Assembly: GCA_023700925.1 (NCBI GenBank)
Contig: JAMPXZ010000003.1
Span: 1-42,066 of the forward strand
Source: Oligoflexia bacterium
GTDB taxonomy: Bacteria > Bdellovibrionota > UBA1018
Direction of reading: 5' to 3'
DNA: 42,066 nt
Shown one piece after another: positions 7,870-15,889 of the stretch. A program made the translations under genes and the position numbers. The first letter of the stretch is position 1. The number at the start of each line of letters is the position of its first letter. The notes beneath the pieces are model-generated. The model was given only the letters and a program-made list of their open reading frames with translations. It did no database searches and was not told where the DNA came from.

Positions 7870-7896
7870 GTTTCGGCCGCGCGGAAAATACCTTGA
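7870..7896 (-). promoter_or_regulatory. Sigma-28 (FliA-type) promoter of third flagellin
   Basis: Minus strand: TCAA, exactly 15 bases, GCCGAAAC, against the flagellar consensus TAAA-N15-GCCGATAA. The start would fall near 7862, giving a leader of about 113 bases. It sits just past the terminator of the upstream small gene, so the flagellin is transcribed independently. Confidence 0.7.
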
Positions 7897-7907
7897 GAGT
7901 TTTTTTC

Positions 7908-7960
7908 GAAAAAAATAGCGCCCCGGAACAGCCCCCCTGTTCAGGGGGCGCTCCGGGGCG
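7908..7960 (-). terminator. Intrinsic terminator after the RAMA-like gene
   Basis: Minus strand: CGCCCCGGA-gc-GCCCCCT-gaac-AGGGGG-...-TCCGGGGCG followed by CTATTTTTTTCG. A long G/C stem with a T tract, 34 bases after the stop of the 97-aa gene. Confidence 0.85.
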
Positions 7961-7993
7961 AAACTGAGCGAATTTTCGCTGGATTATGGCTTC

Positions 7994-8287
7994 TTAGGCA
8001 GCCTCAGCGTAATCCTCCGCATGCCAGTGGTCATAAAGGGTCTTGTTTTTCTCGTCGCGCAGCCATTTGGCCGCATGATCCGGCGGCTCCTGGCCAAGGC
8101 ACTTGTGGGAGAAGGCATGGACGGTCATCGTCTCGCCGGCGACCGACACCTTGTACTCGCCGTTGGGCTGCTTGGCGATCTTGCAGGTCTTGTTCGGATC
8201 GCTTACGAAATAGAGCGTTTGGCCATCCTTCAGGTATCCTTCATGAACCAGCGCGGTCAGATCGAATTTGCTCTTCTTTTTGGACAC
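7994..8287 (-). CDS. Small stand-alone RAMA-like domain protein
   Basis: 97 aa, cytosolic, basic N-terminus. The pattern LTALVHEGYLKDGQTLYF...YKVSVAGETMTVHAFSH...AAKWLRDEKNKTLYDHW resembles RAMA domains (found fused to methylases and nucleases, proposed to read modified DNA): LLKPGETL, a beta hairpin, then a helix and a terminal W. This is a resemblance by eye, not a proof. The start is GTG (8287) with AGGAGG 7 bases upstream. It is monocistronic: a perfect TATAAT upstream and a strong terminator downstream. A palindrome at the predicted transcript start suggests control by a repressor. Confidence 0.65.
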   Translation of the reverse strand: MSKKKSKFDLTALVHEGYLKDGQTLYFVSDPNKTCKIAKQPNGEYKVSVAGETMTVHAFSHKCLGQEPPDHAAKWLRDEKNKTLYDHWHAEDYAEAA

Positions 8288-8327
8288 TCGGTTCCTCCTT
8301 CTTTGGGTTGATTGCCACTACTGATAT

Positions 8328-8351
8328 CGGCAAAATTTGCCGGGAATTATA
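8328..8351 (-). promoter_or_regulatory. Promoter -10 and palindromic operator candidate
   Basis: A perfect TATAAT on the minus strand (8346-8351), followed directly by CGGCAAA-A-TTTGCCG (8328-8342) across the expected start site. The -35 is weak. The palindrome could be an operator or a 5' RNA hairpin of the RAMA-like gene. Confidence 0.55.
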
Positions 8352-8375
8352 TGCCGGGCGCGTCGAAACCGCCCG

Positions 8376-9248
8376 TCAGGCCGCCCGCTTGTCGCCTTCG
8401 CCCGGCGCGTCGACGGTTTCGGTGGCCTTGGGTTCCTCGAGCGCATTGGTGCTCGTTTCGTTCCAGAGAATTTCCAGGGAAGTCGAGAAACGGTTGACCA
8501 GGTTGTAATAGACGCCATCCGCCGAGAGCACCGTGTTGACGAGGCTCATGCAAACCGAGAGCGCGATCCCGACGATCGACTTGATCATGGCGAGCGAGAT
8601 CTTGACCAGGAAGAGGTCCATGACCTTCTTGCTTTCCTCGATGTTGCCGAGGTCCATGCCGCCGAGGTCGGGCAGGCCCTTGGAGATCCCGAGGAACGTG
8701 CCGAAGATGCCGCCGATAATGAAAAGGCTCGGCAGGATGTTGATCAGCTCGTTGAGCGGCCCGACCGGGAAGATCCCGATCACCTTGTTGAAGACGGGGT
8801 TGTTGTCGAAGCTGGATTTCGCGATGTCGAGCATGCGGGGCGGGAAGCCCTCGCGCTTGAGGTAGCGAATCTGGCGAAGGGTGTCGCGTACCGTGAAGGC
8901 GGCGCCGTCCTGGATCAGGAAAACGCGATCGGTCACCGACGCGACGGCATCGAAGTTACGCCGCTTGAACTTGGCGCGCATCTCGAAGGACTCGTAATAG
9001 GTCTTCTCGAGTAGCGCCTTCGTCATCAGGAAGAAGGACTCGAGGCGCTTGGAGTCCGGACTCCAGAAGAACTTGCGGACCCGCTTCTCGAACTCGAAGC
9101 AGAACTTCAGCTCCGCCTTTGCCGTATAGTAGATGAGAGCCCGGAACAGCACCCCGACGAAGAAGGTCGCGATCATCACCGGCATCAGGATGCCGGCGAT
9201 CCGGTCGATCAGGGTGTTCATGATAAAATGGCTGATAGGGTCTAGCAT
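8376..9248 (-). CDS. MotA/TolQ/ExbB-family proton-channel protein of a second motor
   Basis: 290 aa inner-membrane protein. Membrane segments are visible near residues 16-40 (GILMPVMIATFFVGVLF), 173-197 and 217-241, with the family's channel motif FIIGGIFGTFLGISKGL and a second helix ISLAMIKSIVGIALSV. The region between the first and second segments is a charged, helical cytoplasmic domain, as in MotA and TolQ. The last 35 residues are polar and disordered. It starts 8 bases after the MotB-like gene and must be its partner: together they form an ion-driven stator-like complex. It is distinct from the conventional motAB at the right end of the window. The partner machine is unknown. Confidence 0.85.
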   Translation of the reverse strand: MLDPISHFIMNTLIDRIAGILMPVMIATFFVGVLFRALIYYTAKAELKFCFEFEKRVRKFFWSPDSKRLESFFLMTKALLEKTYYESFEMRAKFKRRNFDAVASVTDRVFLIQDGAAFTVRDTLRQIRYLKREGFPPRMLDIAKSSFDNNPVFNKVIGIFPVGPLNELINILPSLFIIGGIFGTFLGISKGLPDLGGMDLGNIEESKKVMDLFLVKISLAMIKSIVGIALSVCMSLVNTVLSADGVYYNLVNRFSTSLEILWNETSTNALEEPKATETVDAPGEGDKRAA

Positions 9249-9256
9249 GCTTGCTC

Positions 9257-10963
9257 CTATTCATCCCGCAGATTGAATTTGATGATGACGCGTTGGCCTT
9301 TTTTGCAGTCAAAGACCTTGCAATAGTTGCCGTCCCGCACCTGCGCCAGCTCGCGGCCCTTCAGGCGTTCGGTGGCCAGGTAGCTGCGGCCTGAGACCTT
9401 CACGAGCGGCAACAGGTCCTTCTGGTGCTGGAAGCTCATCTTCTTGGTGTCGAAGACGTGCTCGAAGATGGACTTGGCGCGCTGGTAGCTCAGATCCATG
9501 TTGAAGTTGACGGCGGCGCGGTCCGCGGGCGAGAGGCTGTCGGGATCGATGTATTTGTTCTGATAGGTGGGCGAGGCGAAGCCCACGATCTCCACCGAGC
9601 CGATCCGTCCGCTGATTTTCTGGTCCTGGAACAGGCTGTTGGCGTAGATCGGGATCATCCTCTCGAGCGTCGAGCGCATCCCCGTCTTGAGATCCGCGCG
9701 TCCCGTCTCGAAGTACTCGTTGGCGAAGTTGATGGTGACGTCCCCGGTCTTGATATCGACGTCCGCCTCGATCCCTGCCTTGGCGAAGTTGCGCTTGATG
9801 CCCTCGGCGAGGCGGCGCTGCTCGTTCAGCTTGTTCTGACTGGCGACCAGATTCCGCTGGAGGGTGTCGTTGGCCATCTTGAGGGAGTTGAGCGAGTTGT
9901 GGTACTGCCCCTCCATTGACCGGATATTGCCGCGGGTCTTCTCGAGCTCGCCGTTGAGGTTGGCGAGCTGGTCGTTGTATTCCTTGTTGCGCCGCTCGAC
10001 GTCGGCGCGATAGGCGCGCTCCTGGGCCAGCCTCGCTTCGGCGCTGAGCTGGGCCTTGGCGATGCCTTTTTCGAACGCCCCCTTCTCGCGGGCCATGGTT
10101 TCCTCATGCGCGCGCTTGAGCTCCGCGAGAGTGTCGCGATACTTGCCTTCCTTCTGGTTCAGCTCGCCGAGCAGGCGCTCGGTCTCGCGATTCTTCTGCT
10201 CGATCTCGCCCTGCGCCGTCTGGAGCTGGTTGGCGTAACGCGAGTTCTCCGAACGCAAGCCCTGGATCTGGCCCTCGCTCTCCTGACGGAGCTGGGAGAT
10301 GGCCTCCTGGAGCTTTTGCTCCGAATGTTGCTTGCTCTTGTAGACGCGTTTCACCTCGTCGATCTTCGTCGAGAGCTGCGACTCGATCTGCGCGATCGTC
10401 TGGTTGTTGCGCTCGATCTCGCCCTGTTTCTGGGCGATGCTGGCGTTGAGGGTGCCGAGTTCGCGTTCTTTGACCGCGATTTCGGCCTGTTTTTCCTCGA
10501 TCACGACGTCGCGCTTCTTCACGCGCGCCTGAGCGACGAGGTTCGCGCTGATGATATTCTTGACCAGCGCCTGATACTGGTTGAGGTCGCGCTCCTTCTG
10601 TGCCGCGTCCCGCGCTTGGCGCGAAAGATCCTTGCTCTTCTGCTTCGCCTCGTCCTCGAGCAGGTTCAGCTTGCCCATCAGCTCCTGATAGACCTGCACC
10701 TCATCCTCGGTCGCGCCTTCCTGAAGGTAACCGTCCCGAACGGCCTCGTAGGCCTGGATCTGCTTGCGAAGCGCGTCCGCCTCGACTTTGGCGTTCTTCA
10801 TCGCCGTGTGGGAAACGATCATCTGGGCGCCGCTTCGAAGATTCGCGATCACGTACAAGAGGAGGAAGACCACCGACAGCACCAGGAACAGGTCGCTGTA
10901 GGAGGTCCAATGGTTGCCCCCGTGCTCCACCTTGGCTCTGATTTTTTCGTAGTTAAGGTTCAA
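9257..10963 (-). CDS. MotB-like protein with very long coiled coil and OmpA-like C-terminus
   Basis: 568 aa from a TTG start at 10963, which has GGAG 8 bases upstream; the ORF track begins 27 codons earlier, also at TTG and without a ribosome site. Residues 20-42 are the single membrane segment SYSDLFLVLSVVFLLLYVI, with an aspartate (D24) where MotB carries its ion-binding Asp. Residues about 60-405 are heptad-rich, highly charged coiled coil, expected in the periplasm. The last about 160 residues look like an OmpA/MotB peptidoglycan-binding domain (FETGRADL, VEIVGFAS, NMDLSYQRAKSIF), but the usual GHTD is replaced by GFAS. It is first in a two-gene operon with the MotA-like gene and divergent from the ankyrin membrane protein. 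Confidence 0.85.
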   Translation of the reverse strand: MNLNYEKIRAKVEHGGNHWTSYSDLFLVLSVVFLLLYVIANLRSGAQMIVSHTAMKNAKVEADALRKQIQAYEAVRDGYLQEGATEDEVQVYQELMGKLNLLEDEAKQKSKDLSRQARDAAQKERDLNQYQALVKNIISANLVAQARVKKRDVVIEEKQAEIAVKERELGTLNASIAQKQGEIERNNQTIAQIESQLSTKIDEVKRVYKSKQHSEQKLQEAISQLRQESEGQIQGLRSENSRYANQLQTAQGEIEQKNRETERLLGELNQKEGKYRDTLAELKRAHEETMAREKGAFEKGIAKAQLSAEARLAQERAYRADVERRNKEYNDQLANLNGELEKTRGNIRSMEGQYHNSLNSLKMANDTLQRNLVASQNKLNEQRRLAEGIKRNFAKAGIEADVDIKTGDVTINFANEYFETGRADLKTGMRSTLERMIPIYANSLFQDQKISGRIGSVEIVGFASPTYQNKYIDPDSLSPADRAAVNFNMDLSYQRAKSIFEHVFDTKKMSFQHQKDLLPLVKVSGRSYLATERLKGRELAQVRDGNYCKVFDCKKGQRVIIKFNLRDE

Positions 10964-11088
10964 GGCCGGTTCTCCGTGTCTCTCTGGCGGTATCGTCGGG
11001 TTTCGGGATCGGCTTGAATCTTTTTGGAAAAAGACATGACTCAATATGTCATTAAAGACCCGCGGCAGTTCAGCCGAAATAGGGAGTG

Positions 11089-13167
11089 ATGAAATATCGA
11101 ATAAAGATCCGCGTGATCAAAGAGGGGATGCAACCGCAAAAGTTCTCCATGAACTTGGAGGAGGGCGCCACCTTCACGGTCGGTGACTCCGTGCCGGGCA
11201 TCCAGGGCGAAGTCTGCGTCTTCCGCGTGAGTGACGGATCACTACTGGTGACCAAAGCCGAAAAAGGCTCTGACATCGTCGTGAACGGCATCGAAGGACG
11301 CGAGTTCCGGGTCAAGGTCGGAGACCAGCTCAAGAGCGCGACGACCGCGGTCGAGTTTCTCGATGTTCCGTGGCGCCAGGAAACGCCGGCGGAAACCCAG
11401 TTCATCGACGTCGCCAAGGCGGGCTTGCTGCCGCAGAAGGCGGCGGCTGAGCATCCAGCCGCGCCGGTCGTGGAGAGCGCTGAGGCGCTTGTGCCCGCGG
11501 CGCCTGCGGTGCCCGAGGCGCCCGTGGTGCCCGTGGCCGCCGCGAGCGAAGCGCCGAGCGAAGTGGTGCTGACTCCCCCGGAGACGCCCGTGGCGGTGGA
11601 GCTCGATATTCCGGAAGCGCGGAGAGCCGAAATCCCCGCGCACCGTGGGCGCGAGCGGGGATGGGAAGCCACCGATAGCGGCGTGCCGCGCGATAAAAGT
11701 TGGAGCGATCTCGGAGTTCAGGGCCATTCCTCGATGACCGAGAGCACCCGGCTCTTCCTGAAGAAAACGGAAGATGCCGAGATGGCCCGCAAGGAGCTGT
11801 TCAGTCTCTGCGGTCTCATGTTCCTGGCGCTCGGAGTCGCCGGAGGGGCCGCGCAGATGGGCTCCCCGCTGCTCTGGGGTTCGGCAGGGGTGATGTTCGG
11901 CCTGCTCTTCTCGGCGATCCTGCCGAGGCTGGCGGGGTTTACCGGAAGCACGGCGAGCTTCAGCGCTTACCTCCGCTTCATGACTTACTTCTATTTCGCG
12001 TTGATCCCGTGGGGGTTCGCGTTCCGCCTGCATCCGATTGCCGCGATCGTGGCGTCGGTCTTCGCCTGCGCGGGTTTCACGGCGGCCTTCATGATCCGGT
12101 TCAAGATCAGTTTCGGTCGCTTTTCGGCGGTAGGTGGCGCGGTCTCGCTGTTACCCATCGCGCTCGCGGCAGTCTCCTTGACCGACGGGTTCACGAATCT
12201 GCCGTTCCAGTGGAAAGGCGACGTCGCCCAGGGCTCTTCGTCCGAGGAGCTGGCCGCGCGGCAGCCGGCCTCCGAGTCGGGCGCGGTCGTGCTCGATCCC
12301 GCGGCTCCGGCGCAGGTGCAACCTCAAGCGCAGGCCCCGGCTCCCGTGCAGCCGCAGGCTCAACCGCTGGTTCCGGCGCAAGCTCCGGTCGCTGCCCAGG
12401 CGCCTATCACGGCTGAAGCTCCGGCTCCGCTGAACGCTCAAGCCTCTGTCGCGCCTCCGGTCCAGGCGCCGCTCCAGCCCCAGGGCCAGCTCCTGGCGCA
12501 ACCGGCGTTTCCGCCTCCGGCGCAGCCCGTGGCCCAGGCCCCGGTCCCTGTCCAGCAGGTTCAGGCACCGGCGTATTACGAGCAGACCGCGCGCCGGGGG
12601 GGTGAGGACGTAGGGGATCCCCTGGCCACCGAGCAGTTCTTCAGTGCCGCCAAGAAGGGTAATGTCAGCGTCGTCAAGGCGCTCATCGCAAAGAAGGCGG
12701 TCGATCCGAATTTCACCCTCGACAAGGGCAATACCGTGCTGATGTATGCTGCCGCCAATGGCCATACCCGGCTGGTGAAGTACCTGCTCTCTCAAAGGGT
12801 CAACGTCAATGCCCGCGACCCCAACGGCACCACCGCGCTGATGTGGGCGGTTTACAAGGGCCACACGGAGGTCGTGAACATCCTGCTGAAATCCCGCGCG
12901 GATACTTTCATCCGCCGCGACGACGGTGACCGCGCCATCGATATCGCCAAACGGTGGAAGCGATGGGACATCGCGGACCTTCTCGAAGGAAAGCCGCTGC
13001 GGACGATTGCCAGCAAACCTGCTTCGAGCAAGAAGGCGCCGAGCAAGAGCGGCTACCGGAAGCCCTCGTCCACAAGCAAGGGCGCTGGCAAGACCGCTGG
13101 CAAGACCGTCACAAAGCCGAGATCCGGTGACCGCAAGCACCGCGAAACCTACCGGGCAATTCGCTGA
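11089..13167 (+). CDS. Multi-domain membrane protein: N-terminal beta domain, TM bundle, Pro/Ala linker, ankyrin repeats
   Basis: 692 aa (GTG 11086 or ATG 11089; GGGAG sits unusually close). Residues 1-100 form a beta-rich domain (FTVGDSVPG, VVNGIEGREFRVKVGDQL) possibly FHA-like but without clear FHA residues. A Pro/Ala/Val linker follows, then at least four hydrophobic segments between about 235 and 370. A second, 140-residue Ala/Pro/Gln linker (QAQAPAPVQPQ) leads to three to four ankyrin repeats around residues 505-630 (GNTVLMYAAANGHTRLVKYLL, NGTTALMWAVYKGHTEVVNILL). The tail is Lys/Ser-rich. The ankyrin part should bind proteins. It is divergent from the coiled-coil motor operon, with about 125 bases between starts. 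No function is known to me for this combination. Confidence 0.75.
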   Translation: MKYRIKIRVIKEGMQPQKFSMNLEEGATFTVGDSVPGIQGEVCVFRVSDGSLLVTKAEKGSDIVVNGIEGREFRVKVGDQLKSATTAVEFLDVPWRQETPAETQFIDVAKAGLLPQKAAAEHPAAPVVESAEALVPAAPAVPEAPVVPVAAASEAPSEVVLTPPETPVAVELDIPEARRAEIPAHRGRERGWEATDSGVPRDKSWSDLGVQGHSSMTESTRLFLKKTEDAEMARKELFSLCGLMFLALGVAGGAAQMGSPLLWGSAGVMFGLLFSAILPRLAGFTGSTASFSAYLRFMTYFYFALIPWGFAFRLHPIAAIVASVFACAGFTAAFMIRFKISFGRFSAVGGAVSLLPIALAAVSLTDGFTNLPFQWKGDVAQGSSSEELAARQPASESGAVVLDPAAPAQVQPQAQAPAPVQPQAQPLVPAQAPVAAQAPITAEAPAPLNAQASVAPPVQAPLQPQGQLLAQPAFPPPAQPVAQAPVPVQQVQAPAYYEQTARRGGEDVGDPLATEQFFSAAKKGNVSVVKALIAKKAVDPNFTLDKGNTVLMYAAANGHTRLVKYLLSQRVNVNARDPNGTTALMWAVYKGHTEVVNILLKSRADTFIRRDDGDRAIDIAKRWKRWDIADLLEGKPLRTIASKPASSKKAPSKSGYRKPSSTSKGAGKTAGKTVTKPRSGDRKHRETYRAIR

Positions 13168-13189
13168 GGGTTCTGCTACTCTTTGAGGG

Positions 13190-14104
13190 ATGGATTCCCT
13201 CCACTTCGAGCCGATCAGCGGCAAAGAGGCGCACGCCGAGTTCGTCGCATTGCTGAACTCGTGTTTTCCCGTGCCCCGAGGGCATTCTTTTCTCGAGGAC
13301 TTTCCGGTCTGGGGAGTGCTGGAGCCGGATACGCATTTCTACATCGGGGGCTACTCGAGCGGGCGACTCGTCGCGGCTGCCGCGGCGCGGACGGCCGAGC
13401 TGATTACCGAAGGTGCACCGTTGCCGATCGGTTTGATCGGTGCCGTGGCGACGCATTCCAGCTGCCGGGGACGCGGCTTCGCCTCCCAGGCGACCGCTCA
13501 GGTGCTCGATTGGCTCGCGCGCAGGCGGGTCGCGCTCGCCGTGCTTTGGGGCTCCGAACATGAGCTCTATCGCCGGATGGGGTTTGAACTTTGCGGAATT
13601 CAGACGACGCTCCCCCTGTGGCAGCTGCAGCTGCCGTCGGATGCGCCGCGTCCCGGACGGGGCTGGGTTCCGGGACTGTGGGAGCGCTTGAAGCGCCGCG
13701 GCTCGGGACTGCAGTACGGCGAAAAAGACCGTTCCTGGTTGGAAGCTCATGCCAATGTCCAGTGGTACTGGCTTGGGGAGCCCTCGAAGCCCACGGCCTA
13801 TGCGGCGTTAGGCCGTGGAATTGACCTCGGAGGCCTGGTTCACGAGTGGGGAGGGGATCCCGAGGCGCTTCGCAGCCTGCTTAGCGCGGTGAGGGCGGAG
13901 GTCCCCGGGGCCGCCTTATTGGGGTCGCCCCGCTTGTTTGAGAAATTCCGTCTGGTCTGCTCTCCGGGGACGCCCGTCCCTGAGGAGCAGTTTCTCTGCA
14001 TGGCCCGCTTCATGGCTCTTTCCGAAGACCCCGAACGGGTTTATAGCTTGCTCGGTGAGAAGGGCGCCTCGCCTCTGTGGTTTTGGGGTCTCGACGGGGC
14101 CTGA
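13190..14104 (+). CDS. GNAT-family N-acetyltransferase
   Basis: 304 aa, cytosolic. The acetyl-CoA loop is visible in IGAVATHSSCRGRGFASQATAQVLDWL (R-G-R-G-F-A being the Q/RxxGxG/A site), followed by the GNAT beta-5 element LWGSEHELYRRMGFELCG. The C-terminal half (residues 150-304) is a further domain with no recognised motif and may be a degenerate second GNAT unit or a substrate domain. Substrate unknown. TGCTACTCT, an extended -10 sequence, ends 7 bases before the ATG and only GAGGG touches it, so the message may be leaderless. Confidence 0.8.
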   Translation: MDSLHFEPISGKEAHAEFVALLNSCFPVPRGHSFLEDFPVWGVLEPDTHFYIGGYSSGRLVAAAAARTAELITEGAPLPIGLIGAVATHSSCRGRGFASQATAQVLDWLARRRVALAVLWGSEHELYRRMGFELCGIQTTLPLWQLQLPSDAPRPGRGWVPGLWERLKRRGSGLQYGEKDRSWLEAHANVQWYWLGEPSKPTAYAALGRGIDLGGLVHEWGGDPEALRSLLSAVRAEVPGAALLGSPRLFEKFRLVCSPGTPVPEEQFLCMARFMALSEDPERVYSLLGEKGASPLWFWGLDGA

Positions 14105-14154
14105 AATTTCTCTCTTTCAGTGCTCCGAATGACGATAGGCTAAGAGAAGGCCAC

Positions 14155-14976
14155 GTGAAAAGCTATACGTCCAAATTCCTCAAGTCAGTCGCGGTTTTCT
14201 ACCTCGGGTTTCCCGTGTTCTACATCTTCTTGTGCGCGCTGCTCTTCGATGTTCCCGCGAAGAATTGCCTCGGCATTCTCCTGGCGCCCGGCTTTTACAT
14301 CCTGTCGATCTTCGCGATCATCGTGGGATATGCCCTGTGGGAGATGCGCCGCTGGGCCTGGTACGGCTTCATCGTGGCGAACATCCTGATCGCCTACGAG
14401 AATGCCGTGGTCGTGAACGAGTTTGGCGAGACCCACCACAAGGCCCTGGCCTTTGTCGCTTCGGTGCTCCTGCTTTTGCTGGTGAGCCTGCGCGTGAGCA
14501 AGGAGATCCGGGTCCCCTATTTTTTTCCGAAGATCCGCTGGTGGGAAAGCAATCCGCGCTACCGCCTCGCCGCCCCCGCGAAGCTGGTGCGCAAGGACGG
14601 CGTGACCATCGAGGGCCAGATCCTCGATCTGTCGAATACCGGTTGTTTCATCAAGCTGCGGGGTGAGCTCCCGCAGGACGAGGTGGTCGGCCTGTCGTTC
14701 TCGATATTCGGCTGCTCGGTGGACTGCCAGGGCGTGGTCGTGTGGCAGACCCAGAGCACGGTGACCAACCCGAAGGGAATCGGCGTGAAGTTTCTCCCGC
14801 TTTTCAGGCCGCAGCGGCGCGCGCTCCGGCAGATCGTCGAACGCCTGCGCAAGATCGCCCGCCTTTACCGCCGTTCACGTTACCTGCTCAATCAGGACGA
14901 GTTCATGCGGCGGCTGCAGGAGATCGAAACCAAGGGCGCGGTGAAACGCACCCGCATGGGCCTCAAGATCGTATGA
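14155..14976 (+). CDS. Membrane protein with C-terminal PilZ domain
   Basis: 273 aa from GTG 14155 (AGAAGG 4 bases upstream); the ORF-track start at 14077 runs into the preceding gene and is rejected. Four hydrophobic segments fill residues 8-125 (VAVFYLGFPVFYIFLCALLF ... ALAFVASVLLLLLVSL). Residues about 140-235 are a PilZ domain: NPRYRLAAPAKL at its entry and DLSNTGCFIKL matching D/NxSxxG; these bind cyclic di-GMP in active PilZ proteins. The C-terminus is basic and helical. It is probably a c-di-GMP-responsive inner-membrane protein, in keeping with the motility genes nearby. Its stop overlaps the tadA start (ATGA), so the two are translationally coupled. Confidence 0.85.
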   Translation: MKSYTSKFLKSVAVFYLGFPVFYIFLCALLFDVPAKNCLGILLAPGFYILSIFAIIVGYALWEMRRWAWYGFIVANILIAYENAVVVNEFGETHHKALAFVASVLLLLLVSLRVSKEIRVPYFFPKIRWWESNPRYRLAAPAKLVRKDGVTIEGQILDLSNTGCFIKLRGELPQDEVVGLSFSIFGCSVDCQGVVVWQTQSTVTNPKGIGVKFLPLFRPQRRALRQIVERLRKIARLYRRSRYLLNQDEFMRRLQEIETKGAVKRTRMGLKIV

Positions 14977-15419
14977 AGAGCCCAGCCTGGATGCAGGAGG
15001 CGCTCGACCTCGCGCGAAAAGCCGCGGAGGAGGATGAGGTGCCGGTCGGAGCGATCGTCGTTCACGGCGATCGGATCGTCGGTCGTGGGTACAATCGCCG
15101 CGAGACCGATCACAATCCCGTCGCGCATGCCGAGATTCTCGCGATCCAGGAGGCCGCCCGCGCGCTGGGAAGCTGGAGGCTCGAGGGCTGCACGATCTAT
15201 GTGACGCTCGAACCGTGCCCGATGTGCCTGGCGGCGTGCATGCTGTCACGCGTGGAGAAGGTCGTGTACGGCGCGACGGACCCCAAGGGGGGCGCGCTCA
15301 GCCTGGATTACGCGCTGAATGCGGATCCCAGGCTGAATCACCGTTTTCCCGTCGAATATGCGCCGCTGGCGGAGTGCGGCCAGGTGCTGAGCGACTTTTT
15401 CCGCAAAAAACGGGGCTGA
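14973..15419 (+). CDS. tadA: tRNA-specific adenosine deaminase TadA
   Basis: 148 aa. Deaminates A34 to inosine in the tRNA-Arg(ACG) anticodon. The zinc site is complete: H52-A-E54 (AHAEILAI) and PCPMC (C82, C85), with the catalytic glutamate E54. VPVGAIVV and YNRRETDHNPVAHAE match bacterial TadA closely. The ORF track extends it to 14742 by reading through the PilZ gene out of frame; the true start is ATG 14973, overlapping the PilZ stop by four bases. Confidence 0.95.
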   Translation: MKSPAWMQEALDLARKAAEEDEVPVGAIVVHGDRIVGRGYNRRETDHNPVAHAEILAIQEAARALGSWRLEGCTIYVTLEPCPMCLAACMLSRVEKVVYGATDPKGGALSLDYALNADPRLNHRFPVEYAPLAECGQVLSDFFRKKRG

Positions 15420-15436
15420 TCGTGTAGGCTTCCGTC

Positions 15437-15889
15437 ATGGCACTGAAACTCCATTTCGCAAGCTTGTCCCTGGGCGCCTCGGTCGATCAGCAGACCGGAA
15501 GCCTGTCCGTCTTCGATGTCCTCGAGGAGATCCGCACGCCGCAGCTCCCGCTGCAGCTGCAGTCGCTCGTGATCTCGCTCTCCCTCGAGAAGACTGACAA
15601 CGAGGCCTTCTCCGGCAAGATGGTGATTCACATCCTCACCCCGGACGGCAAGCAGCAGGCGATCGGGAGCGGCGACATGGAGATACCCGCCGAGCAAAAG
15701 CGAATGAAAGCCGTTTTCCGTTACGGAGGTTTTCCGGTCGGCTTGTATGGCCGGCACCGGCTGGTGCTCTCCTGGCTGAACTCCGGCGGCGCGAAGGTGG
15801 GCGAGGCGCTCCTCGACTTCGACGTCGTGCAGGTGACCCAGGTGGCTCAAGGGGTTCCGCCGGCCGACAAGCCGCCGATGTCCCACTAG
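15437..15889 (+). CDS. DUF6941-like small protein
   Basis: 150 aa, no signal peptide. The arrangement LHFASLSLGASVDQQTGSLSVFDVLEEI, then LQSLVISLSLE, an HILTPDGK turn, and a RHRLVLSWLNSGG segment resembles a family of short beta-sandwich proteins of unknown function (DUF6941); the match is by eye. TAGGCT lies 6 bases upstream of the ATG and there is no Shine-Dalgarno, suggesting a leaderless start. Its stop codon forms the edge of the left arm of the inverted-repeat element that separates it from the convergent tldE. Confidence 0.6.
   Translation: MALKLHFASLSLGASVDQQTGSLSVFDVLEEIRTPQLPLQLQSLVISLSLEKTDNEAFSGKMVIHILTPDGKQQAIGSGDMEIPAEQKRMKAVFRYGGFPVGLYGRHRLVLSWLNSGGAKVGEALLDFDVVQVTQVAQGVPPADKPPMSH

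Noticed and set aside
10106-11017. 303-aa plus-strand ORF rich in Leu/Asp/Val
   Set aside because: Shadow of the coiled-coil gene on the other strand; repetitive LLAL/LDLR composition mirrors the heptads.
8376-11044. Zorya-type anti-phage system (ZorAB)
   Set aside because: The channel protein lacks the long C-terminal tail of ZorA, the long coil is in the MotB-like partner instead, and no ZorC/ZorD or ZorE gene follows. A related motor is more likely.
14742-15419. Extended TadA of 225 aa
   Set aside because: The first 77 codons run out of frame through the PilZ gene; TadA proper starts at ATG 14973.
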